Assembly (NCBI GenBank): GCA_903842345.1
Contig: CAIMLR010000027.1
Span: forward strand, 153,144-217,143
Direction: 5' to 3'
From: an uncultured Myxococcales bacterium
GTDB taxonomy: Bacteria; Myxococcota_A; UBA9042
DNA: 64,000 nucleotides
Part shown: one piece after another, positions 19,193 through 28,056 of the stretch
Layout: each line of letters begins with the position of its first letter
Numbering within the stretch: the first letter of the stretch is position 1
Made by a program: the position numbers and the translations under genes
Notes under the pieces: generated by a model
What the model was told of the DNA's origin: nothing
Seen by the model: the letters and a program-made list of their open reading frames with translations, nothing else
Databases searched by the model: none

Positions 19193-19624
19193 TCACGCCT
19201 GCGCCGATTCATGCGGTGCCTGCACAACCTGGACCTGAAACGGATGCGCGGCGCCTTCCCGCCAGTCGTCGGTCCCCGGCAATTGCAGGCGCGCGACGAT
19301 GCGGTACGCGCCCGGTCGCAACACCGTCATCGCGTGGACAATGCAGATCGTGCGGTGGCTGATGCGCCCGGCGAACGTGATCGTCTCTTCCGAAAGCACC
19401 GACGACGACTCGCCGCTCTGCTCTTCCACTTCGATCCGGAGCTTGCCGTCGACGGCCATGTCCACCGTGTTGTGCCAGAGCGCGACGATGTGAAAAGCCG
19501 GGACAATCGCCGGCAGCCGCGTGACCTGCACATGCTCCAGCACGTGGATCAGCGACACGCGGTTGGTCAGTCGGTCAACGAGCGCCGTGGAACAGGCGGT
19601 GACCCAGTCGCTGTGGATGGACAT
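19193..19624 (-). CDS. Conserved hypothetical protein, possibly DUF6941-like
   Basis: A 143-residue soluble protein from ATG 19624, preceded by GGGAG. No signal peptide or membrane helix. It begins MSIHSDWVTACSTALVDRLT with NRVSLIHVLEHVQVTRLPAI, and carries AFHIVALWHN and a late HAMTVLRPGAYRIVARL strand pair. This order (DxxTNRxSLIxVxExxxxxxxP, then beta-strand pairs) resembles DUF6941 proteins as I remember them; the match is weak and unverified. Function unknown. It ends three bases before the start of the giant lipoprotein gene. Confidence 0.65.
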   Translation of the reverse strand: MSIHSDWVTACSTALVDRLTNRVSLIHVLEHVQVTRLPAIVPAFHIVALWHNTVDMAVDGKLRIEVEEQSGESSSVLSEETITFAGRISHRTICIVHAMTVLRPGAYRIVARLQLPGTDDWREGAAHPFQVQVVQAPHESAQA

Positions 19625-19691
19625 GCTGGCTCCCGAGTCAGGTGACTCCAATCCAGTATAGCGATCTTGCGAAGGCTTTCACGTTTCGCGC

Positions 19692-21026
19692 TCATTTGCC
19701 GATGCAGAACTGCGAAAACACCGCGTCCAGGACGTCGTCTGGCACAATCGCGCCCGTCAATTCATCCAGCGCCAGCGCGGCGTCGCGCAAGTCGGCGGCC
19801 AGCAGCTCCAGCGGAAAACCTTGTTCCACGGCCAGATTGGCGCGCTCCAGCGCTTGCAGCGCGACTTGCACCGCCGCCACGTGCCGTTCCCGGCTCAGCG
19901 CCACTTGCCCCAGCGCGCCTTCTGCGGACGCCCGCACGGCGCCAACGACTGCCGCCCGCAGCGGCGCAACGTCGCGATCGTGTTGGGCGGACACGCCGAT
20001 CGCGCCGTGCCAATCGGGCAGCTGCAGCCAGGACGGATCCGCGGCCAGATCGGTTTTGTTCAGCACTTTCAGCACGCGCGCGGCGGATCGCGGCGGCGGC
20101 AGACCGGAGAACGGTTGCGCGCGATCTTCCAGCCAGAGCACGACGTCGGCGTGCAGGGCGGCCGTCTCAGCGCGCGCGCGGCCCGCCTGTTCCACGGGAT
20201 CGTCGGCGTCCCGCAGGCCGGCAGTGTCAACCCAAGTCACGAGCACGCCGTCGGGCGCCGTCTGGACCTCGACCGTGTCGCGCGTCGTGCCCGGACGGGC
20301 GTCCACAAGCGCGCGATCGGCACCGCACAGCGCGTTGAACAGCGTCGACTTGCCGGCATTGGGCGCGCCATACAGCACCACGCGCGCCCCGTGCAGCCGG
20401 ATGCGGCCGGCCACCGCGGTCCCCAGCAGCGTCCGCAGGCGGTCGGCGAGCGCTCCCAAACGGCGGGTGAGCGCCGGTCGGTCCACTTCCGCGAGATGCG
20501 GCTCCGCGGCGAAGTCGATCCGCGCTTCAATGTCCGCGATGGCGTGCAGGAGCGGCGTGCGCAGATCCGCGAGCGCGGCAGACAGCACGCCGTCCAACGC
20601 CTGCAACGCCGCCGTCCGCGCCGATTCCGCCCGCGCCGAGATGAGGTCGGCGAGCGCCTCCGCCTGCACCAAATCGAGCTTGCCGTTCTCATACGCGCGC
20701 TGGCTGAATTCGCCCGGACGCGCCAGGCGCGCGCCCAGCTCCACGCACGCCGCGATCAGCCGGTCGACCACCGCCAGCGAACCGTGCACCTGGAATTCCG
20801 CGATGTCCTCGCCGGTGAACGACCGCGGCGCGTGGAAACCGACGACGTAGCCGCGATCGATGAGCGCCTCGCCCGCGCGCAGCGCACACAGGCGCATGGC
20901 GGCGTGCGGCAGCGCGGGGAGCTGCGCGAGCGTCCCGGCGATGGCCAGCGCCTGCGGTCCCGACAGACGCACGACTGCGAGGCCGGCGGGCACTGGCGCG
21001 GTGGCGCAGGCAACAATCGTGTCCAT
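19692..21026 (-). CDS. mnmE: tRNA modification GTPase MnmE
   Basis: MnmE, with MnmG, installs carboxymethylaminomethyl groups at wobble uridine 34 of certain tRNAs. The 444-residue protein has the folate-binding N-terminal domain (DTIVACATAPVPAGLAVVR, FTGEDIAEFQVHGS), a helical domain, and an inserted G domain with G1 GAPNAGKS (220-227), TTRD, G3 DTAG (267-270) and G4 NKTD (323-326). The C-terminus is the invariant FCIGK, whose Cys is catalytic in the family. ATG 21026 has AGGAG eight bases upstream. Its start lies only about 20 bases after the terminator of the etf operon, so a promoter must be inside that region or expression depends on read-through. Confidence 0.97.
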   Translation of the reverse strand: MDTIVACATAPVPAGLAVVRLSGPQALAIAGTLAQLPALPHAAMRLCALRAGEALIDRGYVVGFHAPRSFTGEDIAEFQVHGSLAVVDRLIAACVELGARLARPGEFSQRAYENGKLDLVQAEALADLISARAESARTAALQALDGVLSAALADLRTPLLHAIADIEARIDFAAEPHLAEVDRPALTRRLGALADRLRTLLGTAVAGRIRLHGARVVLYGAPNAGKSTLFNALCGADRALVDARPGTTRDTVEVQTAPDGVLVTWVDTAGLRDADDPVEQAGRARAETAALHADVVLWLEDRAQPFSGLPPPRSAARVLKVLNKTDLAADPSWLQLPDWHGAIGVSAQHDRDVAPLRAAVVGAVRASAEGALGQVALSRERHVAAVQVALQALERANLAVEQGFPLELLAADLRDAALALDELTGAIVPDDVLDAVFSQFCIGK

Positions 21027-21046
21027 CGGTCGCGCTCCTGCCGGCC

Positions 21047-21083
21047 AAAAAGCAGCAGGGGCGAGTTTGCCACCCGCCCCTGC
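21047..21083 (-). terminator. Intrinsic terminator downstream of etfBA
   Basis: On the minus strand a perfect 9-bp stem GCAGGGGCG/CGCCCCTGC (21075-21083 with 21055-21063) with an 11-base loop is followed by TGCTTTTT. It lies 42 bases after the etfA stop and 20 bases before the mnmE start. Confidence 0.85.
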
Positions 21084-21124
21084 CAGGAATCTACCTCAAA
21101 CGCGCCGGCTCGTGTCGCCGCGGC

Positions 21125-22090
21125 TCAACCGCGCAGCGCCTTGATCTGCGCCGTCAGCTCCGGCACGGCGACGAACGCGTCCGCGATCAGGCCGTAGTCC
21201 GCAACCTTGAAGATCGGCTCGTCGGGATTCTTGTTGATCGCGACGATGACCTTGGAGTTCTTCATGCCGGCCAAGTGCTGCACAGCGCCGGACATCGCGA
21301 TGGCGAAGTACAGCTGCGGGGCCACCACCTTGCCGGTCTGGCCGATCTGCAGGTCATTGGGCGCGTAGCCGTCGTCCACCGCCGCACGCGTCGCGCCAAT
21401 CGCCGCGCCGAGCACGTCAGCCAGCGGCTCCGTGACCGCGTAGAAGCGATCCTTCAAGCCGCGACCGCCTGAGACGATCGTCGCTGCTTCCGCCAGATCC
21501 GGACGCGTCGATTGCACGCCGTCGAACGAGACGAACTTGACGCGCGACGAAGCGAGCGCTGGATCCGCCGCGAACGCGACAACCGGGCTCTGACCGCCGG
21601 TCGCTTCCGCCGCATCAAAAGCCGAGGCGCGGACGGAGATGACCTTGTTGGCGGTCGAGATCTTGACGTTGCCGGTCAAGTTGCCGGCCCACATCGGCCG
21701 CGCGAACGCGCCGCTATCGGTCAACGCGATGATGTCGCTGGCCATGCCCGCGCCCAGACGCACGGCCGTACGCGGCAGCACGTCTTTGCCGGTCGTCGTC
21801 GCCGGAGCAACGACCATGTCCGCGCCAATCGACTTCGCCAGGTCTGCCAGCACTTTGGCCCACGCCGAAGCGATGGGATGCTGCAGATCGGCGTGGTCCG
21901 CCAAGTGGACCGCGCCCGCGCCGTAGCCACGCAGCGCTTCCGCCACGCCCGCCACGTTGTGCCCAAGCACCGCGAAATCGTAGCTGCCACCAAACTTCGC
22001 GACGTACTGCCGCGCAAAGGCCAACGTGTTGAGCGTCACTTTTTTGAGCGCGCCCTTGTCGTGTTCGGCCAGAATCAGCACCTTGCTCAT
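21125..22090 (-). CDS. etfA: Electron transfer flavoprotein, alpha subunit
   Basis: EtfA binds FAD and, with EtfB, carries electrons from acyl-CoA and other dehydrogenases to the quinone pool through an ETF-quinone oxidoreductase. The 321-residue protein starts [20 protein letters not shown]; the C-terminal FAD domain is intact: [53 protein letters not shown] and [14 protein letters not shown]. The order etfB-etfA with a 30-base gap is the usual one. No acyl-CoA dehydrogenase gene is adjacent. Confidence 0.97.
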   Translation of the reverse strand: MSKVLILAEHDKGALKKVTLNTLAFARQYVAKFGGSYDFAVLGHNVAGVAEALRGYGAGAVHLADHADLQHPIASAWAKVLADLAKSIGADMVVAPATTTGKDVLPRTAVRLGAGMASDIIALTDSGAFARPMWAGNLTGNVKISTANKVISVRASAFDAAEATGGQSPVVAFAADPALASSRVKFVSFDGVQSTRPDLAEAATIVSGGRGLKDRFYAVTEPLADVLGAAIGATRAAVDDGYAPNDLQIGQTGKVVAPQLYFAIAMSGAVQHLAGMKNSKVIVAINKNPDEPIFKVADYGLIADAFVAVPELTAQIKALRG

Positions 22091-22120
22091 GATTTGCCTC
22101 GTATTCCGTTGGATGTTTGC

Positions 22121-22876
22121 TTAGATGGCGCGCGCTTCTGAACGCAGCTTCTGGACGAGTTCAGTCACGTCCTTGACGATGACGCCAGCCTTGCGGCCCG
22201 ACGGCGTCGAAAGGCCGACGATCTGCACTTTCGTGTCCGTGTCTTCCAGGTCGAGATCGTCAATTTCCAGCTCGTCAAACGGCTTCTTCTTGGCCTTCAT
22301 GATGCCGGCCAGGGAAGCGAAACGCGGCTCATTCAGCCGCAGATCCGCAGTGATCACGCACGGCAGGGACACTTCAAGGGTTTCCAGACCGCCGTCCACT
22401 TCACGCGTGACGATGGCTTTGTTGCCCGAGACTTCCACCTTGGACGCGAACGTCGCCTGCGGCCAGCCCAGGTATTCCGCCAGCAACTGGCCGACCTGAT
22501 TGGAGTCGCCGTCGATGGCCTGCTTGCCCAGCAGCACGATGTCCGGCTTCTCGCGGTGCACAACGCCCTGGTAGATGCGCGCGATGAGGTCCGAGTCGAT
22601 GCTCGCCTCTTCCGCGCTCACGAGGATGCCGCGATCGATGCCGCGCGCCAACGCGCCCTGACGGATGAACCGCGCAGTCTCGTCGTCGCCGATGCCGATG
22701 GCCACCGTTTCCGTGCCTTCATTGGCTTCCGCGATCTGCAACGCGCACTCAATGGCGTTCTCGCAAAAGGGGTTGAGAATGTACTCCACGTCGCCCTCAA
22801 TCCACTTACCATCCTTGGCGATGGCGAGTTTGGCATTGGGGTCGCTGACGCGCTTGGCAGAGACCAGGATCTTCAT
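22121..22876 (-). CDS. etfB: Electron transfer flavoprotein, beta subunit
   Basis: EtfB pairs with EtfA and in most members binds AMP. The 251-residue protein has MKILVSAKRVSDPNAKLAIA, then NPFCENAIECALQIAE, the VLLGKQAIDGDSNQVGQLLA block and the recognition loop region LPCVITADLRLNEPRFASL with MKAKKKPFDELE. These are of the group I (beta-oxidation type) pattern, not the bifurcating one as far as can be judged. ATG 22876 is preceded by GAGGAG. A 226-base leader containing tandem repeats separates it from its promoter. Confidence 0.97.
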   Translation of the reverse strand: MKILVSAKRVSDPNAKLAIAKDGKWIEGDVEYILNPFCENAIECALQIAEANEGTETVAIGIGDDETARFIRQGALARGIDRGILVSAEEASIDSDLIARIYQGVVHREKPDIVLLGKQAIDGDSNQVGQLLAEYLGWPQATFASKVEVSGNKAIVTREVDGGLETLEVSLPCVITADLRLNEPRFASLAGIMKAKKKPFDELEIDDLDLEDTDTKVQIVGLSTPSGRKAGVIVKDVTELVQKLRSEARAI

Positions 22877-22899
22877 GCGGTACTCCTCTGTGTGGCCTG

Positions 22900-22975
22900 G
22901 TGTTGGCCGGGTGACCTAGTGTTGGCCGGGTGGCCGAGTGTGAGCCGGTAGCCTGACGTGAGCCTGTTGGCCGAA
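22900..22975 (-). repeat. Tandem 19-base repeats in the etfBA leader
   Basis: Two adjacent 19-base copies, 22900-22918 and 22919-22937, agree at 17 positions (plus-strand core GTGTTGGCCGGGTG). They are followed by two decayed copies up to about 22975. They end 23 bases before the etfB start codon, inside the transcribed leader. Role unknown. Confidence 0.8.
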
Positions 22976-23108
22976 TCGCGTTTCGTGTTCCAGAATCGCG
23001 GTTTTGACCAGCGTCTCAGCGAGTTGATTGGATCGCGCAAGAGGTGGCGATCCGGGTGAACAACGCTCCAGTTGCGGCAGCCGATTCCGACGACCGCAGG
23101 CGCGCGGC

Positions 23109-23137
23109 AACCTAGCGACAGCTTCAGAACCTGTCAA
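23109..23137 (-). promoter_or_regulatory. sigma-70-like promoter of etfBA
   Basis: A perfect -35 box TTGACA (23132-23137, minus strand) is 17 bases from TAGGTT (23109-23114). Start predicted near 23102, giving a leader of about 226 bases. Confidence 0.65.
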
Positions 23138-23232
23138 CGGCTTCTGGCCACGAATCTGTCATGACTCGCAGTTGGGCTCCCGGCGACCGACAAAGCTACC
23201 GCCTTCGCCGCCGCGTCGCGCGCCCGCCGTTG

Positions 23233-23261
23233 TTGCTAAGGCCTGACCGACTGGGTAGAGT
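23233..23261 (+). promoter_or_regulatory. Candidate promoter of the glycosyltransferase gene
   Basis: TTGCTA and TAGAGT are separated by 17 bases. Predicted start near 23268, 34 bases upstream of the ATG at 23302. Confidence 0.5.
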
Positions 23262-23301
23262 CCCGGCTCCGCAGTGGCCTTCGCCGCCTACGTCGCCCCG
23301 C

Positions 23302-24645
23302 ATGCAGATACCGAGCCGCCGCGCCCGCTTTCTGGAGTCCCTTGGGCGCTGTCCGCGTCCGGTCGCCGGCATCCTCGCCGCCGTCGGACTCCTCCATTTC
23401 GTCATGCTCGTGCGCGGCTTCACGCATCCCGACGCCGTCCTGCTGGGCGACCGCTCGCCAGGCCGACTGGCAATGGCACAACGCTTTCTGGCAGGCCTCA
23501 CGGACGGCGGTCTGACCGATGTCCTGACCCACAACGGCGTACCGGGCGACTATGTTTGGCATGCTTTCGCGTTCTGGCTGACGGGCGGCTCGCTGGGCTG
23601 GGTCGCGGTCCTGCAGTGCGCGCTCCTGGTGTTCTCGCTGCACGAGCTGTGGAAAATGGCTGAAACGCTCGGCGCGACCGATGCACAGCGCTGGATTGCC
23701 ATCGCCGCCTATGTGGCCATCCCGGTCGACATCGCTGCGCCGCACGTGCTCAACAGCGAGGCTTGGTTCACGCCGCTCCTGCTGATCGGCACGCGCCGGC
23801 TCCTCGACCTTTGCGCCGGGCGGGCGACCCTGCGTTCCGCGACGGTCGGCGGCATCTGTCTCGGTCTGGGGTTGCTGACGCGCCCGGAGATCCTGCCGTG
23901 GCTGGTGGTAGCGACGCTGGCGGTCAGTATTGCGGCGCTTTGGGGGCGGCTGCGGGTGTCGCGGCTGCGGGTTGCGGCGTGGCTGGCGATGCTGGCCGTC
24001 CTGCCGGCGCTGTGGATCGGCTACCAGGGCGCGCAGACCGGCGTGTACGGCTTGGGGCGATCGGGCGCGGACACGGCGACGACAATCGCGCTGCGGACCA
24101 ACGAAGTGCAGAGCTATGCGCCGCAGGTCAAGGTGATTGGCGATCCCGGGCGCATGGCAACGCTCGCGGCGGCGGCGGCGCAGGCCCCGCTGACGGCTGC
24201 GCGCATCGTGGCGGGGCACGTGGCCAAGACGGTTTTCATGCCGGAGAACCTGGATGTTCCCGCCTATTTTGGCCTGTTCCAGCGCACCGGCGTGCGGGCG
24301 ACGCTCGTGGAGAGCCAAGGCCTCCTGGGCGCCGTGCAGTCGGTCTTTGCGGAAATGCCGGCGCTCGTCTCGTGGCTGATGGCTGAGATCGCGCTCTTCG
24401 CGCTGTGGTGGCTGGTCGTGCTCGCGGGCGTGTGGCGCGTGCTGAAGGCGCGCCAGACCGAGCCAATCGGCACGCTGCTTCTCCTCGCACTGCCGGCGCT
24501 TTGCGTGCTGGAGCGGGTCGTCAGCGAGGGCAATTCGCGCAAGCGGTCCGTCGTCGACTTCGCCCTCGCGCTCTTCTTCGCGTTTGGCTGGCCGTGGGCG
24601 GTTCAGCGGCTCCGCACCCTGCGCGGCGTGCGCGCGCCCGGCTAG
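23302..24645 (+). CDS. Polytopic membrane protein, probable GT-C-type glycosyltransferase
   Basis: A 447-residue protein with about ten hydrophobic segments. Features of lipid-linked-sugar glycosyltransferases (family 39-like) are visible: a large first periplasmic loop after TM1 with GFTHPDAVLLGDRSPGRLAM, a following helix with NSEAWFTPLLLIGTRRLLDL and the GLGLLTRPEILPWLVVATL segment typical of these enzymes. A second loop region contains ENLDVPAYFGLF. The usual early Asp/Glu catalytic pair is not clear. ATG 23302 was chosen because hydrophobicity starts soon after it and a promoter lies just upstream; no strong ribosome binding site. It converges on the ligase gene with a 12-base gap. Role in envelope glycan or glycoprotein modification is inferred. 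Confidence 0.68.
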   Translation: MQIPSRRARFLESLGRCPRPVAGILAAVGLLHFVMLVRGFTHPDAVLLGDRSPGRLAMAQRFLAGLTDGGLTDVLTHNGVPGDYVWHAFAFWLTGGSLGWVAVLQCALLVFSLHELWKMAETLGATDAQRWIAIAAYVAIPVDIAAPHVLNSEAWFTPLLLIGTRRLLDLCAGRATLRSATVGGICLGLGLLTRPEILPWLVVATLAVSIAALWGRLRVSRLRVAAWLAMLAVLPALWIGYQGAQTGVYGLGRSGADTATTIALRTNEVQSYAPQVKVIGDPGRMATLAAAAAQAPLTAARIVAGHVAKTVFMPENLDVPAYFGLFQRTGVRATLVESQGLLGAVQSVFAEMPALVSWLMAEIALFALWWLVVLAGVWRVLKARQTEPIGTLLLLALPALCVLERVVSEGNSRKRSVVDFALALFFAFGWPWAVQRLRTLRGVRAPG

Positions 24646-24657
24646 AAATCCGTTGGG

Positions 24658-27282
24658 CTACGGCGGATCGAGGATCGACGGCGTCGGGTCGGCGGCGTGG
24701 GTATTGCCAATCGCCTGATGGGCATCCCGGTCCAGCTCCTTGGACAGCGCCAACGCGCCCGCGTGGCGGGGCGCGCTTGCGAGGAGCTCATCGACCAACT
24801 GCCGCGTTTCGTCGCGCAGGCCCAGGTTCATGCACGTGGTCGCGAGCGCAAACGTGATGTCCGGATAGTCCGGGGCAAAACCGTGGGCGCGGCGGAACGC
24901 TTCCAGCGCATCTTCCTGACGATTCAACTGCAGCGCGATCCGGCCTTTGCTGAACCAGAAGAATGCGGCGTGGCTGGTGTACGCCTGCATGAACGGCCCG
25001 CGGGCGTTGAGGTACGTGAGCGCTTCGTCCGGTCGGTTGGCGGCGATGACCGCGTCGATGGCGCCGCGGCACGCCGGCCAGGAGTTCGGCAGGTTCTTGC
25101 AGACTTCGCGGAACAAGTGGAAAGCCTGGTAGTGCTTTCCGGCGCCTTCCAGCAGCTGCGCTTCCAGTTGGTAGCCGAGCAGCCGCGTGCTCTTGTTGGC
25201 CAGCAGGTTCGCGGCGATGCGGCGTGCGGGCTCCAAATTACCGCGGGCCATGTACAGCTGGCCGCGCGTCAGCTCAATGGCGAAGATCCGGTTGGGCTGG
25301 CTCTGCCGCAGCGCCAGCGCGACGCGCTCCACAAGTTCTGGATGTTTTTCGACGAGGAAATCGGCAACGCGACCGCTCTGGTCGTCACCGCGCGGAATCA
25401 CGTCTACGAGCACGGCTTCCGCGGCGCGCGATTGCATGCACAGGCGCATGGCGCGGCGCACGATGTCGTCGTCCTGATCCAGCAGCCAGCGCAAGTCGTC
25501 GGCGGCGACCTTGGCCTGACCGAGCTCCAGATGGGCGGCAAAGCGGAACAGGTGCGCATGCGCGCTGCCCGGTCGCAATTGCACCGCGCGGTCAAAGGCC
25601 TTGGCGGCGCGATCAAACTGGCGGGCGTCAAACAGCTTGCGGCCGTACAGGTAGAACGCGTGGTGATCCGCCTTGAAGCGCGCGGCAACGAGCGCCCGCG
25701 TGCTTTCGATGCTCTCGCCGTGGAGCACGGCTTCCGCGTTGCGGGTCATCGCGTTCAGCGACTTGGCGAGCAGGCCACCCGCTACGGCGAGCGCCAGCGT
25801 GGCGGCGATGAGCACGCGGCGGAACGTCGGCATGCGCTGCGCGTCCATGTTCTCGCGACCGCCGCGCGGACCCAGCGCGCGTTCGCACGCCGTCGAAAGG
25901 GCGACAAACGGCAGCAGGCCGCCCAGCAACTGCAGGGAAAAGTCGACGAAATTGGCGACGACCATCACGGTCGTGGCGATGATGAAGCCGGGCGCTTGCG
26001 GCACATCGGCGCGGCGCCGGACGTGGTCGAGCAGCGCGTAGCCCAGCCCGAGCAGGAACAGCAGGCCGCCGATAACGCCAAAGGAAAAGACGCTATCGAG
26101 GACGATGTTCTCGGCGAAATCAATGCGCTTGTTGCCCCACGCCGGGTCCATGCCCGCGAGCACGGGCAGGCCGCCGGGACCCGCGCCCGTCAGCCACGTT
26201 GCGCGCAGGAGCGAGGTCGCGCCCAGCTTGCCGCCCTTCATGCCGATCATGTGGGCCATGCTCGTGGCTTTCTGGCTGTCGGCCGAGTCCGAGAATTCGT
26301 TGTCGATCGCTGGCAACGCGACGATCGCCGCGACGAGGGCGACGGACGCGACGAGGACGGCGGTCCGGATGATCGCGGCGCGCTGGATCTCGCGCTGATC
26401 GGTGCGCCGGCCCTTGACGAAGCCCGGCCGCATGAACAGGGTCATCGTCATCACGAGGCACATCGCAATGATGCCGCCGCGCGAGCCCACTTCAAGCACC
26501 ACGAACGCGAGGATCAGCGCCAGCGTGCCGAACACCGTCTGCCATCGCGGATTGATCGCCAACCGCATGCGGCTCAAGCCCATGGCGATGCCGAGGTTGA
26601 GGAGCGCGGCTTCCTGGTTGGGATTGACGAAACAGAGGTGGCTGAGCCGAATGGACAGGCCGCCGGGGATGAAGTCCGTGAGCGGCGCCGTGTACGCGCA
26701 AATCCACGCGAGGCCGCTGGCCACCGCCGCGCCGAGGACAATGTTGCTGGTCCAGTGGATCGCGCGCCGGCCGTCATGACCCGACAGGGCGATGCTGCCG
26801 AGCAAGGTGAGGAGGGCGCCCAGCAGATAGACCGCCCCCTGCAGCGCCGCATCGCCGGGCGCCAGCGCCAACGGCAGGAATGCGACCGGCGGCAGTCCAA
26901 GCGCGGCGTTGCCCAGGTCAGAGATCTCCACGGCCTTGGGCTGCAACAAGGCCACGACCGCGTGCGGCAACGGCAGCAGTTGCAGCGCGACAAATCCGCC
27001 GAGCCCGAGCCACAGAAGTCCCAGCAGCAGGCGCGGCGGCTTGTTGGGCACCGCGATCGCCGCCGCCGGCAGGGCCGCGACCATCAGGACCCAGACGGCC
27101 ATGACCGCCGTCCACGACGCGCCGCCGCTGCTCAACGCCGCCACCAGGATGGCCAGCGCCAAGAGCGCACGGAGCACCATGCGGGCGGCGTGGCGACTCT
27201 TGCGCGACTCGTCCCGGTCAAGTTTGACGCGTTCGCGAATGCGGGCCGTGGGCGGCGACGGTGGGGCGGGCGATTCAGTCAA
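24658..27282 (-). CDS. O-antigen-ligase-like membrane protein with C-terminal TPR region
   Basis: An 874-residue protein. The start appears to be TTG at 27282 (GGAG ten bases upstream); ATG 27180 is an alternative. Residues about 35-480 contain some twelve hydrophobic segments with the Wzy/WaaL-type hallmarks SHLCFVNPNQEAALLNLGIA and LEVGSRGGIIAMCLV, and a large loop around 330-390. From about 520 to the end are helical repeats consistent with TPRs (YLYGRKLFDARQFDRAAKAF, FWFSKGRIALQLNRQEDALE, FALATTCMNLGLRDETRQLV). Such ligase-TPR fusions attach or polymerise glycans or glycosylate proteins. Substrate unknown. It lies 60 bases downstream of the transaldolase gene. Confidence 0.8.
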   Translation of the reverse strand: MTESPAPPSPPTARIRERVKLDRDESRKSRHAARMVLRALLALAILVAALSSGGASWTAVMAVWVLMVAALPAAAIAVPNKPPRLLLGLLWLGLGGFVALQLLPLPHAVVALLQPKAVEISDLGNAALGLPPVAFLPLALAPGDAALQGAVYLLGALLTLLGSIALSGHDGRRAIHWTSNIVLGAAVASGLAWICAYTAPLTDFIPGGLSIRLSHLCFVNPNQEAALLNLGIAMGLSRMRLAINPRWQTVFGTLALILAFVVLEVGSRGGIIAMCLVMTMTLFMRPGFVKGRRTDQREIQRAAIIRTAVLVASVALVAAIVALPAIDNEFSDSADSQKATSMAHMIGMKGGKLGATSLLRATWLTGAGPGGLPVLAGMDPAWGNKRIDFAENIVLDSVFSFGVIGGLLFLLGLGYALLDHVRRRADVPQAPGFIIATTVMVVANFVDFSLQLLGGLLPFVALSTACERALGPRGGRENMDAQRMPTFRRVLIAATLALAVAGGLLAKSLNAMTRNAEAVLHGESIESTRALVAARFKADHHAFYLYGRKLFDARQFDRAAKAFDRAVQLRPGSAHAHLFRFAAHLELGQAKVAADDLRWLLDQDDDIVRRAMRLCMQSRAAEAVLVDVIPRGDDQSGRVADFLVEKHPELVERVALALRQSQPNRIFAIELTRGQLYMARGNLEPARRIAANLLANKSTRLLGYQLEAQLLEGAGKHYQAFHLFREVCKNLPNSWPACRGAIDAVIAANRPDEALTYLNARGPFMQAYTSHAAFFWFSKGRIALQLNRQEDALEAFRRAHGFAPDYPDITFALATTCMNLGLRDETRQLVDELLASAPRHAGALALSKELDRDAHQAIGNTHAADPTPSILDPP

Positions 27283-27342
27283 GCGATCTGGCTCCGGATG
27301 CAGGTCGGGCGCACTGGCGCGCGTCAGGGCAGGCGCGATGGC

Positions 27343-27987
27343 CTAGGCGGGAACCTTTGCCCAATCCTTCAGGAACTGCTCATTGCCGCGGTCCGTCAAC
27401 GGGTGATTGAACAGCATGTCCAGCACGTTGAACGGCACCGTGCACACATCCGCGCCCAGCTTGGCGGCTTTGAGCACGTGGACCGGATTGCGCACGGACG
27501 CCACAAGGACCTGGGTCTTGTAGCCGTAATTCCGGTAGATCTGGACGATGTCCGCGATGAGCGCCATGCCGTCCTCGCTGATGTCGTCCAGACGGCCAAC
27601 GAACGGCGAAATGTACGTGGCGCCCGCCTTGGCGGCGAGCAACGCCTGATTGGCCGAGAAGCACAGCGTGACGTTGGTCTTGATGCCCTTGTCCGACAGC
27701 GCCTTGCAGACCGCGATGCCTTCGCGCGTCAACGGCAACTTCACGACGACCTGCGGCCCTTCCGCCGCCAGCTCCAGGCCCTGGGCGAGCATGCCGTCAA
27801 AGTCCATCTTCGTGCATTCGAGCGACACGGGACCTTTGACGAGGTCGAGGATCTCGCGCTTCACGTCGTCAAACCGCCGACCGGTCTTGGCGACGAGCGA
27901 CGGATTGGTCGTGACGCCATCCAGGATGCCCCACGCAAGGGCTTTCTTGATCTCTTCAATGTGGGCGGTATCGACAAAAAACTTCAC
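27343..27987 (-). CDS. tal: Transaldolase (short, TalC/MipB-type)
   Basis: Transaldolase transfers a dihydroxyacetone unit between sugar phosphates in the pentose phosphate pathway. The 214-residue protein is the short decameric-type form. Motifs: [32 protein letters not shown], the Schiff-base Lys83 in [31 protein letters not shown] and [14 protein letters not shown] 27987 with GGAGG four bases upstream sets the start. Short forms may be transaldolase or fructose-6-phosphate aldolase. The family sets these activities apart by a single active-site residue, which I have not placed with certainty. Rpe is encoded elsewhere in the window. Confidence 0.93.
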   Translation of the reverse strand: MKFFVDTAHIEEIKKALAWGILDGVTTNPSLVAKTGRRFDDVKREILDLVKGPVSLECTKMDFDGMLAQGLELAAEGPQVVVKLPLTREGIAVCKALSDKGIKTNVTLCFSANQALLAAKAGATYISPFVGRLDDISEDGMALIADIVQIYRNYGYKTQVLVASVRNPVHVLKAAKLGADVCTVPFNVLDMLFNHPLTDRGNEQFLKDWAKVPA

Positions 27988-28056
27988 AGGGCCTCCGGTC
28001 AGAATCGGGCGCGACGGCTTTGGATGCCTGTTGCGCGGGTTGAGATCAACAGTTCG

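Larger units (their letters stand above)
22877..23301. other. Divergent intergenic region between etfB and the glycosyltransferase gene
   Basis: This 425-base stretch has no supported gene. It holds, from left to right, tandem repeats (22900-22975), the minus-strand etfBA promoter (23109-23137) and a plus-strand promoter (23233-23261). The two promoters are about 95 bases apart and point away from each other. Confidence 0.7.

Noticed and set aside
15824..19645. A very long open frame on the plus strand opposite the giant lipoprotein gene
   Set aside because: Its translation is Arg/His/Ala-rich without any domain, while the minus strand has signal peptide, repeats and propeller motifs. High G+C makes stop-poor antisense frames common.
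22900..22975. CRISPR-like array
   Set aside because: Repeats are 19 bases, directly adjacent with no spacers, and no cas gene is present.
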